A model generated the notes under the pieces. It did no database searches, was not told where the DNA came from, and was given only the letters and a program-made list of their open reading frames with translations. Below are positions 54,109 through 62,201 of a stretch of 64,000 nucleotides of DNA, one piece after another; within the stretch, counting starts at the first letter, position 1; every line of letters begins with the position of its first letter. The DNA is from Megamonas sp. UBA1796 (lineage in GTDB: Bacteria; Bacillota; Negativicutes; Selenomonadales; Selenomonadaceae). A program made the translations under genes and the position numbers. The stretch is taken from contig DCFU01000023.1 of NCBI GenBank assembly GCA_002319795.1, positions 36,738 to 100,737 of the forward strand. Direction: 5' to 3'.

Positions 54109-54813
54109 TTATTTTATAGCTGTATCAAGTGCCAGGCTGATCATATCATTGAAGGAAGTCTGACGTTCCTCTGCCGTGGTTTCTTCTCCTGTGAGAATAT
54201 GGTTGCTGACCGTGAATATAGCCAGTGCCTGTACCTGATATTTGGCGGCTAAAAGGTAAAGCGCAGCGGCCTCCATTTCGGCTGCCAGAATTCCGTAAGA
54301 AGCCAGCTTTTGAAAATCAATCTCATCATCATAGAAACGATCCTGAGAAAGCACATTGCCAACCTTGACGGAAAGCTTTAGCTTACAGGCGGTATTTACG
54401 GCAGTTGCCAGCAGCTCATAGTCGGCAATCGGAGCAAAATTGACCGAGGGTCCAAAAATATTATGAACCATGGAGGAATCGGTGGTCGCTGCCTGCGCAA
54501 TCACAACGTCGCGCACATGGATGTCTTTTTGTATGGCACCGCAGGTACCGACACGGAAGAGCTTCTTTACACCGTATTTGCTGATGAGCTCGTTTACATA
54601 AATCGAAATAGAAGGCATACCCATGCCGGTTCCCTGTACCGAAACGCGTTTGTCCTTATAGAATCCGGTATAGCCGAGTATGTTGCGGATGTTCGTATAT
54701 TCATGTGCATTCTCTAAAAAGTTCTCGGCAATGTACTTCGCACGCAGAGGATCACCGGGCAACAAGATGCAATCAGCGATTTCTCCGGCTTTAGCAGCGA
54801 TGTGTATACTCAT
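54109..54813 (-). CDS. deoD: purine-nucleoside phosphorylase DeoD
   Basis: 234 residues, hexameric NP-I type. LLPGDPLRAKYIAENFLE, the phosphate site GTGMGMPSISIY, FRVGTCGAI and the ribose contact AAEMEAAALY identify DeoD. It splits purine nucleosides for salvage, fitting with hpt elsewhere in the window. The only minus-strand gene besides gtrA and putP. Confidence 0.95.
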   Translation of the reverse strand: MSIHIAAKAGEIADCILLPGDPLRAKYIAENFLENAHEYTNIRNILGYTGFYKDKRVSVQGTGMGMPSISIYVNELISKYGVKKLFRVGTCGAIQKDIHVRDVVIAQAATTDSSMVHNIFGPSVNFAPIADYELLATAVNTACKLKLSVKVGNVLSQDRFYDDEIDFQKLASYGILAAEMEAAALYLLAAKYQVQALAIFTVSNHILTGEETTAEERQTSFNDMISLALDTAIK

Positions 54814-54847
54814 ATGAAAGACCTCTTTCTGTAATTTCTATAATTTT

Positions 54848-54876
54848 ATTATATCTTTTCAGAAGTTCTTTGAAAA
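54848..54876 (-). promoter_or_regulatory. promoter for deoD (minus strand)
   Basis: On the minus strand TTTTCA (54876-54871), 17 bases, TATAAT (54853-54848). The -35 box is weak. Confidence 0.45.
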
Positions 54877-55021
54877 GGGCTTATTGTATCGGAAAGAGAA
54901 AATTTATTTGTGCGGTAGTCTTTTTTGTTTTGTAATCAAGAAAATTCCATGTATGTCACAGCAAAAAAATACATATAATGGAAATTTTGTAGGTCTGGAG
55001 CTATATTTTTTATTTTTTAGA

Positions 55022-55046
55022 AGGACAATTTAGGGGAATGTCGAAT
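55022..55046 (+). promoter_or_regulatory. SigH-like promoter element upstream of the secreted protein
   Basis: AGGACAA at 55022-55028, 11 bases, GTCGAAT at 55040-55046: an exact RnnGAAT and an AGGA. It is 44 bases before the ATG. Together with the hup element it is the best match in the window. Confidence 0.6.
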
Positions 55047-55089
55047 AAAAAATTTTGATGATAGTTTCGTAAAGGTGGGAGTTATTTAA

Positions 55090-55494
55090 ATGAGGAAAAG
55101 AATATTTGGATTATCCATGCTTGCTGGTTTGCTGCTCATGTTAACCAGTGTGGCCAATGCATCACCCGTAAATTTTGATTTAACCATTCATTGTAAAGAA
55201 ACTTTGCGTAATGATGAGCAGTTTGTAGTTATCGTTGATAATAAAACAATTGGTGCAATAAATGCTGGTTTTGAGTCTGATACAGCGAAGAGTAAAAAAA
55301 ACTATGAAGCATGTTATAATATAAGCACAGATATTGAATCGCAGGATGCATATAAATCTGCGCATGATATAACAATATTATATATGAAAGATAAAAATTT
55401 ATCTAATACGTACGACTTTCTTTTAAAGGAGCATAAAGATAAAAATTTAAAATTGCAATGTTATTTTAATGGAGTGAAAATGCGGGCAAAATAA
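55090..55494 (+). CDS. small secreted protein of unknown function
   Basis: 134 residues. A signal peptide (RKRIFGLSMLAGLLLMLTSVANA, cleavage after about residue 24) predicts export; there is no lipobox Cys at the cleavage site. The mature 110 residues contain three Cys and are Lys/Asp/Asn rich. I recognise no family. The gene is clearly more AT rich than its neighbours and uses AAT, AAA and ATA heavily, which may mean transfer or low expression. The ribosome site is AGGTGGGAG at 55073-55081. Confidence 0.75.
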   Translation: MRKRIFGLSMLAGLLLMLTSVANASPVNFDLTIHCKETLRNDEQFVVIVDNKTIGAINAGFESDTAKSKKNYEACYNISTDIESQDAYKSAHDITILYMKDKNLSNTYDFLLKEHKDKNLKLQCYFNGVKMRAK

Positions 55495-55653
55495 TATTTA
55501 TTTTGTACGGACTTTGCTCATCTGGTAAAGTAAAATGAAATCGTTGTGCAGCCACTCTATACAATGGCGGTTTTTCTTCCTTATACATAGTGACTGAAGG
55601 GCATCGGACGGGATAAATATTTAATTTATAAAAAACTTCATGGGGGGATAGAG

Positions 55654-56487
55654 ATGAATAAAGCTGATTTTGACGATAGCATCGAAGAATTCGTCCGTGA
55701 TTCGGAAGATAATTTGATTGATGAAAAGAAGGCAATATCTCCTGCAGTGATTGGTTTAAGGATATTCGAGAGTCCGATTGTATTTGTTGGAGCGGCTGAT
55801 GATGAAATGTTCAGGGAATTTGCCAGCAAGGATGGTATAGGAAAATCTTTGCAGGGACCGTTTGCATGGCTGCCTACAGCTAAATCTGTCATTTCTGTTT
55901 TTTTCCCTTTTACGGATGCTGTTAAAGTGAGCAACAGGGCTGATAAGCTTGAACCATCAAGCGAATGGCTGCATGCGCGCATTGAAGGACAGATGTTTAT
56001 TGATAAAGCAACAAAATATTTGCTTGCATATCTTGAAAAAAGTGGATATAAGACAGTTGCTCCTTCCATTGACCAGCGGTTTTGGTCAAAGACAGCTTTT
56101 AATCCGGCAACTCCGCATCCGGAGGTTTCATTCACCAGTAACTGGTCAGAACGGCATATAGCTTTTTTATGCGGCATGGGAACGTTTGGATTATCTAAAG
56201 GGCTGATTACAGAAAAGGGAATGGCAGGGCGCTTTACCAGCCTTATAACGGAATTGGAATTGCCGCCCAATCCGCGTTCCTATGAGGAACCATATGAATA
56301 CTGTATAAAATGCGGAGCCTGTGTGAGAAGATGCCCCGCGAATGCTATATCCTTGGAAAAGGGAAAGAACCATATGATATGTTTTGCATATCTGAATGAA
56401 ACTGGAAAAAAATATTCGCCAAGGTACGGTTGTGGGAAATGTCAGGTCGGTGTACCATGCGAGCGTAAAATACCTAAGAGAATCTGA
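55654..56487 (+). CDS. QueG-like 4Fe-4S protein (epoxyqueuosine reductase paralogue)
   Basis: 277 residues. The C-terminal part has a ferredoxin motif CIKCGACVRRCP and a further CGKCQVGVPC; the middle (WSERHIAFLCGMGTFGLSKGLITEKGMAGRFTS spans the similarity, about residues 165-197) resembles the QueG/reductive-dehalogenase cobalamin-binding region. True QueG proteins are longer and carry two full [4Fe-4S] motifs plus HEAT repeats; here the second motif is altered, so a different substrate is likely. AT-rich like the secreted protein upstream. Ends in a clear terminator. Confidence 0.8.
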   Translation: MNKADFDDSIEEFVRDSEDNLIDEKKAISPAVIGLRIFESPIVFVGAADDEMFREFASKDGIGKSLQGPFAWLPTAKSVISVFFPFTDAVKVSNRADKLEPSSEWLHARIEGQMFIDKATKYLLAYLEKSGYKTVAPSIDQRFWSKTAFNPATPHPEVSFTSNWSERHIAFLCGMGTFGLSKGLITEKGMAGRFTSLITELELPPNPRSYEEPYEYCIKCGACVRRCPANAISLEKGKNHMICFAYLNETGKKYSPRYGCGKCQVGVPCERKIPKRI

Positions 56488-56489
56488 GC

Positions 56490-56516
56490 AAAAAGCAGCG
56501 TAAAGCTGCTTTTTGT
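56490..56516 (+). terminator. terminator after the QueG-like gene
   Basis: AAAAAGCAGC, GTAAA loop, GCTGCTTTTT at 56505-56514. Confidence 0.85.
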
Positions 56517-56549
56517 TATTTAAGAGTCCGTTCATTGCTTCTTAGGTGC

Positions 56550-56574
56550 CGGAAGTTTTAAGTGTTCCTGGAAA
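56550..56574 (+). promoter_or_regulatory. possible SigH-like element upstream of the Rrf2 gene
   Basis: CGGAAGT at 56550-56556, 11 bases, CTGGAAA at 56568-56574. Weaker than the others (CGGA for AGGA); a sigma-A promoter lies downstream at 56643. Confidence 0.3.
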
Positions 56575-56642
56575 ATGAGGAAAGACGCTTACGGGCTATA
56601 CTGGTTTTAGTGCTATTACTATAAATCGAGAAGTAGTAAGGC

Positions 56643-56671
56643 TTGCAAGATTTCTTAAAATACTATATGAT
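56643..56671 (+). promoter_or_regulatory. promoter for the Rrf2 regulator
   Basis: TTGCAA at 56643-56648, 17 bases, TATGAT at 56666-56671. Confidence 0.6.
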
Positions 56672-56732
56672 ACAATAAAATGTCTATTACTGAATAGGGA
56701 TAGTATGTTTAAGAATAAGAGGGGTACGAAGT

Positions 56733-57167
56733 ATGAAGATATCGACCAGAGGAAGGTATGCACTGCGTCTTATGCTGGATGTTGCTATAAATGGCAATGA
56801 GATGCCGGTACGCATCAAGGATATTGCACAGCGACAGGAAATTTCTGAGAAATATCTGGAGCAGATTGTATCGGTGCTTAATAAGGCCGGTCTTGTACGC
56901 AGCAGTCGCGGCCCGCAGGGTGGGTACAGGCTCATGAGGAAGCCCGGGGAATATACAGCAGGAATGATTTTGCGATTTATTGAAGGAAGTCTGGCTCCGG
57001 TAGCCTGTATGGATGCGGATGTCAATGATTGCCCCAGGCATGAGCATTGTGCAACGTTAAAGCTTTGGGAAATGCTGGATGAGGCAATTGAAAATGTAGT
57101 CGATCATGTGACCTTGGCAGATCTGGTAGCCTGGCAGCAGAAGATGGACGGCAACGAAATACAATGA
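56733..57167 (+). CDS. Rrf2 family transcriptional regulator with Cys triad
   Basis: 144 residues. Winged helix at 1-80 (KISTRGRYALRLMLDVA; ISEKYLEQIVSVLNKAGLVRSSRGPQGGYRL) and a C-x7-C-x5-C motif (CMDADVNDCPRHEHC) at about 91-105, which resembles the IscR cluster ligands. Family members bind [2Fe-2S] or sense cysteine synthase (CymR). No isc/suf or cys genes are in the window, so the target is unknown. It may be transcribed with the prenyl synthase downstream. Confidence 0.92.
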   Translation: MKISTRGRYALRLMLDVAINGNEMPVRIKDIAQRQEISEKYLEQIVSVLNKAGLVRSSRGPQGGYRLMRKPGEYTAGMILRFIEGSLAPVACMDADVNDCPRHEHCATLKLWEMLDEAIENVVDHVTLADLVAWQQKMDGNEIQ

Positions 57168-57218
57168 CAAAAATGCAGGGATGTAGTACACTTAATTGAG
57201 TCAGATATTTTTACGTAG

Positions 57219-58199
57219 GTGATGGATTTGTCAAATGACATATTTGGTGTGATAAAAAAGGACTTGGCTTTGTTAGAGACGGAACTGCTGGCATCTATGG
57301 TGTCGCCGGTAGAACTCATTACGGAAATTGGCACGCATCTGGTAAAGTCGGGGGGGAAGCGTCTTCGACCGGCTCTTTATTTACTATCGGCACGCAGTGG
57401 CCCGGTTTTTGATGCGAAAAGGGTTATGCCTTTGGCGGCGGCCCTTGAGCTTATACATATGGCTTCGCTGGTACATGATGATGTTATTGATCATGCGGAT
57501 ATGCGGCGCGGTACGCTTACGGCGAATGCCAAATGGGGCAATCAGGTTTCCATACTTAGTGGTGACTATATTTTTGCCAAAGCGTTTTCGCTTGTGGCGG
57601 GAAATTCATATGACAGTCGTATAACAACACGTCTTTCCGAGTTGGTATGTGACCTGAGTTCCGGTGAAATTATACAAAATCGCGGGATATATGTAGCTGC
57701 ACGGGATATAGAGGCATATTATGGACGTATAGCAAAAAAAACAGCGAACTTTTTGGCTGTTTGTTGCGAAATGGGAGCTATTGTGAGCGAGATGGATGAA
57801 GATACAATGCATCGGCTTTATACGTATGGATATTCTATTGGAATGGCTTTCCAGATTACGGATGATTTGCTCGATATAACTTCAAGTAAGAAAAAAATTG
57901 GTAAGCCGGCTGGTAATGATATTTTGCAGGGCATTGTGACACTTCCGGTTATCCGCGCACTGGAAACCAGTCCGGATAAACAGGAACTGGAGGCTATCAT
58001 AACGAATCGCGGCATGACAGAGGAAATGCTACAAAGAGCATTGGAAATCGTCAAGGAATCCGATGGAATTACTTTCGCGCAGGGCAGGGCAGACAGCTTT
58101 TTGGAGACCGCCAGGAAGTCTTTGCCAGGGACATTGCCGGAGAAGATTCGTCAGGCTTATTGCAAGGCTGCTGATTTTATTGGACATCGGGATTTTTAA
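57219..58199 (+). CDS. polyprenyl diphosphate synthase
   Basis: 326 residues. First Asp-rich motif HDDVIDHADMRRG, second motif ITDDLLDITS, and GGKRLRPALYLL near the N terminus mark a long-chain trans-prenyl synthase. It probably makes the side chain used by UbiA for menaquinone. The start is uncertain among GTG 57219, ATG 57222 and TTG 57228; TAGGTGAT is the only nearby site. Confidence 0.9.
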   Translation: MMDLSNDIFGVIKKDLALLETELLASMVSPVELITEIGTHLVKSGGKRLRPALYLLSARSGPVFDAKRVMPLAAALELIHMASLVHDDVIDHADMRRGTLTANAKWGNQVSILSGDYIFAKAFSLVAGNSYDSRITTRLSELVCDLSSGEIIQNRGIYVAARDIEAYYGRIAKKTANFLAVCCEMGAIVSEMDEDTMHRLYTYGYSIGMAFQITDDLLDITSSKKKIGKPAGNDILQGIVTLPVIRALETSPDKQELEAIITNRGMTEEMLQRALEIVKESDGITFAQGRADSFLETARKSLPGTLPEKIRQAYCKAADFIGHRDF

Positions 58200-58220
58200 T
58201 ATCGTATGTTTACGATATTA
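58197..58220. promoter_or_regulatory. 24-base perfect dyad at the tatA promoter
   Basis: TAATATCGTA, TGTT, TACGATATTA: ten-base arms. It overlaps the prenyl synthase stop and abuts a TATAAT at 58219-58224, so it may be an operator for tatA. No T run follows directly, and the AT-rich stem would make a poor terminator. Confidence 0.45.
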
Positions 58221-58264
58221 TAATATATTGTAACTATTTTAATATGCCTAAAGGAGGTTTTTTT

Positions 58265-58585
58265 ATGTTTGGAATAGGTATACCGGAGCTGGTGCTCATA
58301 TTGATTATAGGGCTGGTTGTCTTTGGCCCGGGAAAACTGCCGGAAATTGGCAAGGCTGTGGGAAAGAGCCTCAATGAGTTTAAGAAAGCAACGTCGAGCC
58401 TGACCGCAGAGGTTGAGGAAACGAAGACGGTAGTACAATCTTCCGTACAGCCGCCACAGAGTCCGGCGCAGCAGACTGTGGTCCAGGAACCAGCAGCTGT
58501 GCAGGCGAATGCAACCGTACAGCCACAGGGTACATCGCAGCCAGTGGAGCCTAAACCGGTGCAGAGCACTGAGGAGAAAAAATAA
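58265..58585 (+). CDS. tatA: Tat translocase subunit TatA, long form
   Basis: 106 residues. One membrane helix (PELVLILIIGLVVFGPGKLP), the amphipathic helix PEIGKAVGKSLNEFKKA, then a 65-residue Pro/Gln/Val-rich tail. TatA forms the pore for folded twin-arginine proteins such as DmsA. ATG 58265 has AAAGGAGG at 58250-58257. It is followed by its own terminator and then by a second tatA. Confidence 0.94.
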   Translation: MFGIGIPELVLILIIGLVVFGPGKLPEIGKAVGKSLNEFKKATSSLTAEVEETKTVVQSSVQPPQSPAQQTVVQEPAAVQANATVQPQGTSQPVEPKPVQSTEEKK

Positions 58586-58601
58586 GATCAAGCTTTATCG
58601 G

Positions 58602-58636
58602 ACACCCTTGCGTGGATATATGCAAGGGTGTTTTTA
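58602..58636 (+). terminator. terminator between the two tatA genes
   Basis: ACACCCTTGC at 58602-58611 pairs exactly with GCAAGGGTGT at 58622-58631, then TTTT. Confidence 0.92.
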
Positions 58637-58771
58637 TATCCTGCGAAAATAATTTGTTGAAATTTTTTTTCATATAGTAAAAATTATCAGGGTATATAAA
58701 ATTTATGGAGCATACGATAAACATTAATTATATAAATTGTGAAAGGCGTATCATTTAATTATATTGTTTCG

Positions 58772-58800
58772 TTGAGATTTTTAGATGCGGAATGTATAAT
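58772..58800 (+). promoter_or_regulatory. sigma-A promoter for tatA2-tatC
   Basis: TTGAGA at 58772-58777, 17 bases, TATAAT at 58795-58800. Confidence 0.7.
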
Positions 58801-58842
58801 AGATGCAGAGTCTATTTCGCAAGAGTTTTAGGAGGATGAAAT

Positions 58843-59058
58843 ATGTTTGGATTAGGTGTACCGGAACTGGTGCTTATTTTGGTCATTGGCTTGGTCGTAT
58901 TCGGCCCAGGCAAGCTGCCGGAAATTGGCAAGGCTTTGGGCAAGAGCATCCATGAGTTCAAGGATGCAACGGAAGAAAATGAGAAACCGAAGATGATCAA
59001 TGTGACACAGCAGCCGGCACAGATGGAAGAAAAAAAAGATGAACCGGTAAAGAAATGA
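58843..59058 (+). CDS. tatA: Tat translocase subunit TatA, second copy
   Basis: 71 residues, nearly identical to the first TatA over the membrane and amphipathic helices (FGPGKLPEIGKALGKS) but with a short charged tail. AGGAGGATG upstream of ATG 58843. It overlaps or abuts tatC, so this copy is the one tied to TatC translation; the first copy has separate control. Confidence 0.94.
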   Translation: MFGLGVPELVLILVIGLVVFGPGKLPEIGKALGKSIHEFKDATEENEKPKMINVTQQPAQMEEKKDEPVKK

Positions 59059-59078
59059 AGCAGAGTAAGGAGTCTTCC

Positions 59079-59861
59079 ATGACAGAAGAGAAAACTTATG
59101 AAGAAATTGCGGGTACGGAAACGGCTGGTGCGCTTCCGGGAGGCGCGAGTACTGCAGCGGAGGATGTCGGGGGAAATATGTCCCTTATCCACCATTTGGA
59201 AGAACTCAGGAAGCGTCTTATTTATTCCCTGGCGGCTATTGGTATTGGAAGTTGTATATGCTACTTTTTCATTGATGAAATCATGCATTATCTGACGCTT
59301 CCTGCGGGCAAGCTCTATTATATGCAACCTGCTGAGGCCTTTTTTACTTATTTGAAGGTGGCCGTTTTCGGTGGTTTCCTGCTGGCCATCCCCATTGTTT
59401 TTTATCATTTTTGGCGTTTTTTGCTGCCGGCGCTTACTGTCAGGGAAAGAACTACGATGACGGTAGTGGTTCCATCTTCCGTAGTGCTTTTTTTTACGGG
59501 ATTGCTATTTTCCTTTCTGTTCGTATTGCCGGCAGGCATCCGTTTCTTTCTGGGCTTTGGCACAGATGAGCTGCAGCCGCTTTTTTCTATTGATAAATAT
59601 ATGGATTTTGTCATTGCCTTTGTGCTGCCCTTTGGCGTAATCTTCGAGTTGCCGCTTGTTATAGTGATATTAGCGAAGCTGGGATTCGTGACATCGGCGT
59701 TTCTCAAGAAAAAGCGTCGTATTGTTATTTTTATGACATTTGTCATCGGTGCGGTTATTTCTCCGACACCGGATGTGTTTTCGCAATCGATGATTGCTGT
59801 GCCGATGATTTTGCTGTATGAGGTCAGTCTGTTCATTGTAAAGTATATACTCAGAAAATAG
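59079..59861 (+). CDS. tatC: Tat translocase subunit TatC
   Basis: 260 residues. After a soluble 40-residue extension come six membrane helices; SLIHHLEELRKRLI, PAEAFFTYLKVAVFGGFLL and SPTPDVFSQSMIAVPM are TatC hallmarks. TatC binds the twin-arginine signal. ATG 59079 lies 6 bases after AAGGAG (59067-59072) and is preferred to ATG 59055, which overlaps the tatA stop. Confidence 0.94.
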   Translation: MTEEKTYEEIAGTETAGALPGGASTAAEDVGGNMSLIHHLEELRKRLIYSLAAIGIGSCICYFFIDEIMHYLTLPAGKLYYMQPAEAFFTYLKVAVFGGFLLAIPIVFYHFWRFLLPALTVRERTTMTVVVPSSVVLFFTGLLFSFLFVLPAGIRFFLGFGTDELQPLFSIDKYMDFVIAFVLPFGVIFELPLVIVILAKLGFVTSAFLKKKRRIVIFMTFVIGAVISPTPDVFSQSMIAVPMILLYEVSLFIVKYILRK

Positions 59862-59872
59862 GGAGTGTTATT

Positions 59873-61333
59873 TTGGCTTTTAAGGATTTACGGGAATTTA
59901 TTGCCGAGCTAGAAAGCCGCGGCCTTTTGAAGCGTATTAAGGCCGAGGTCGATTGCGAGCTTGAAATTACTGAGATTACGGATCGTGTTTCCAAGCTGGA
60001 GGGCGCGGGCAATGTGGCACTGCTTTTTGAGAATGTCAGGGGCTATGATGTGCCCGTGCTCATGAATGCTTTTGGCAGCATGGAACGAATGGCAATCGCG
60101 TTTGGGGTTGAGAAGGTTGATGATATCGCTGGTGAGATTCGTGAGATTATGAAGCTGCCGTATATTTCCCTGCAGCATAAAATGGATCTTTTGCACATCA
60201 TCCCTACGGCGCGCAAGGCGATTCATTTTCCAAAGTATGTAAAGGATGCACCTTGTAAGGAGGTTATCATCCGGGATGCGCCTTCGCTGGATAAGTTTCC
60301 TATACTCAAATGCTGGCCGCAGGACGGCGGCCGTTTTATAACGCTGCCGCTTGTCTTTACGAAGAATCCGGTGAATGGCAAGCGCAATGTGGGCATGTAT
60401 CGCCTGCAGAAGTATGACGGCCAAACGACGGGCATGCACTGGCATATCCACAAAAACGGCGCGGAAAATTACCGTGCGAATGCCGAACTGGGCGAGGGAA
60501 AAATCGAGGCGGCGGTGGCCATCGGCACGGATCCGGTGCTTACCTATGCGGCAACGGCTCCGTTGCCGCGCGACATCGACGAGATGGTGTTTGCGGGTTT
60601 TCTGCGCCATAAGTCGGTGGAGCTTGTGAAATGCGAAACCGTCGATCTTGAGGTACCGGCTTCAAGTGAAATCGTGCTTGAGGGATATGTGAATATCGGC
60701 GAGACGCGCCGCGAGGGTCCGTTTGGGGACCATACAGGCTATTATTCGCTGGCGGATGAATATCCGGTTTTCCATATTACCTGTATCACGCATCGCAGGA
60801 ATCCAATTTATCCGGCTACGGTTGTGGGCAAGCCTCCTATGGAGGACTGCTATCTAGCGCGCGCGACAGAGCGCATTTTTCTGCCGCTTTTGCAGCAGAT
60901 GCTGCCGGAAATCGTTGATATTCATATGCCGCTGGAGGGTGTTTTCCATGATTGCGTGATGGTATCTATCAAAAAAACCTATCCGCAGCAGGCCAAACGC
61001 GTTATGCATGCACTTTGGGGTATGGGGCAGATGATGTTTGTGAAGATGATTATTGTTGTTGATGCGCATGTCGATGTGCAAAATGAAAAAGAGGTCTGGT
61101 GGCGGGTGTATAACAATATTGATGCACGTCAGGATCTGGTAATGGTAGACGGGCCGCTCGATGTGCTGGATCATTCCTCACCAATGCCAAAGTGGGGGAC
61201 AAAGCTTGGCATTGATGCAACAAAAAGCTGGCCGGAGGAGGGCCATACGCGCGAATGGCCGGATGAAATCACGATGACAGAGGATATAAAAAAGCGTGTC
61301 GATGAAAAATGGAAGGAGCTTGGCCTTGGGTAA
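59873..61333 (+). CDS. UbiD family decarboxylase (menaquinone type)
   Basis: 486 residues. UbiD enzymes use prenylated FMN for reversible decarboxylation. Seen here: MYRLQKYDGQTTGMHWHIHKN, RREGPFGDHTGYYSLADEYP and KTYPQQAKRVMHALWGMGQ. With UbiA directly after, the likely task is decarboxylation in menaquinone synthesis (futalosine or classical route not decided). TTG 59873 follows AGGGAGTG at 59860-59867. Confidence 0.92.
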   Translation: MAFKDLREFIAELESRGLLKRIKAEVDCELEITEITDRVSKLEGAGNVALLFENVRGYDVPVLMNAFGSMERMAIAFGVEKVDDIAGEIREIMKLPYISLQHKMDLLHIIPTARKAIHFPKYVKDAPCKEVIIRDAPSLDKFPILKCWPQDGGRFITLPLVFTKNPVNGKRNVGMYRLQKYDGQTTGMHWHIHKNGAENYRANAELGEGKIEAAVAIGTDPVLTYAATAPLPRDIDEMVFAGFLRHKSVELVKCETVDLEVPASSEIVLEGYVNIGETRREGPFGDHTGYYSLADEYPVFHITCITHRRNPIYPATVVGKPPMEDCYLARATERIFLPLLQQMLPEIVDIHMPLEGVFHDCVMVSIKKTYPQQAKRVMHALWGMGQMMFVKMIIVVDAHVDVQNEKEVWWRVYNNIDARQDLVMVDGPLDVLDHSSPMPKWGTKLGIDATKSWPEEGHTREWPDEITMTEDIKKRVDEKWKELGLG

Positions 61334-62177
61334 GCTTCGTGCACATGCAAACAATATAGCAATCCATCATATGGTCTTCGCTTTGCCGTTTGCCTATACG
61401 AGCGCTTTTATTGCAGCTGGCGGGCTGCCTCCGTTATGGGATCTTTTCTGGATTACGGTTGCCATTGCGGGGGCACGCAGTTCGGCGATGGCACTTGACA
61501 ATCTTGCGGATCTCAAATATGACCGCCTGCAGCCGCGCCTTTCTTATCGTGCAATGGTGCGCGGCGAGATTACGCCGCGTGAGGCGAAGCTGCTTATTAT
61601 CCTCTGTATTGCAGTATTTGTTATGGCTGTACTGCAGCTCAAGCCTATTTGTATCCGGTTGTTGCCGATAGCTGCAGTTCCTTTCCTTATTTATCCCTAT
61701 ATGAAGCGCGTCACCTTTCTTTGTCATGGCGTGCTTGGTCTGGCTATAGCCATGGCGCCTGCGGGCGGATGGGTGGCCATCAGCGGTGAAATCAGCTGGC
61801 CTATGGTTGTTTTTTGTGCGGGTGTAGGTTTATGGATTGGTTCTTTTGATGCCGTGTATGGCTGTCAGGATGAGGCGTTTGACAAGGCGCATGGCCTGCA
61901 CTCGCTGGCCACCCGTTTTACGGCTGCCGGTGCCCTGCTACTTACGCGCTGCCTGCATGCGCTTTCAATTCTCTGCTTCGTGCTGGTGGGCATTTTGCTC
62001 GAGCTCCATGCACTGTATTTTTTTGGTGTAGGCATAGCTGCACTTACGCTGGTCTATCAGCACAGTATTGTGCATGCGGGCGATTATCGACAGGTCACGC
62101 AGGCTTATTTTATGCGCAACGGTATTGTATCCGTAGGCATTTTTCTGTTTACCTGGATGAGTTTCTATATTTATTAA
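61326..62177 (+). CDS. UbiA family prenyltransferase (4-hydroxybenzoate/MqnP-like)
   Basis: 283 residues, eight or nine membrane helices. Two Asp-rich motifs bind the prenyl diphosphate: MALDNLADLKYDRLQPR and DAVYGCQDEAFDKAHGLHS. It attaches a polyprenyl chain to an aromatic ring. TTG 61326 lies 7 bases after AAGGAG at 61313-61318, inside the end of ubiD (8-base overlap), so the two are coupled. Confidence 0.92.
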   Translation: MGKLRAHANNIAIHHMVFALPFAYTSAFIAAGGLPPLWDLFWITVAIAGARSSAMALDNLADLKYDRLQPRLSYRAMVRGEITPREAKLLIILCIAVFVMAVLQLKPICIRLLPIAAVPFLIYPYMKRVTFLCHGVLGLAIAMAPAGGWVAISGEISWPMVVFCAGVGLWIGSFDAVYGCQDEAFDKAHGLHSLATRFTAAGALLLTRCLHALSILCFVLVGILLELHALYFFGVGIAALTLVYQHSIVHAGDYRQVTQAYFMRNGIVSVGIFLFTWMSFYIY

Positions 62178-62201
62178 TACAAATTCTAGCGAGGTGGCTT
62201 T

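Noticed and set aside
54814..56574. Mobile element or genomic island in the AT-rich islet
   Set aside because: No transposase, integrase, direct repeat or tRNA edge is visible; base composition alone is not enough.
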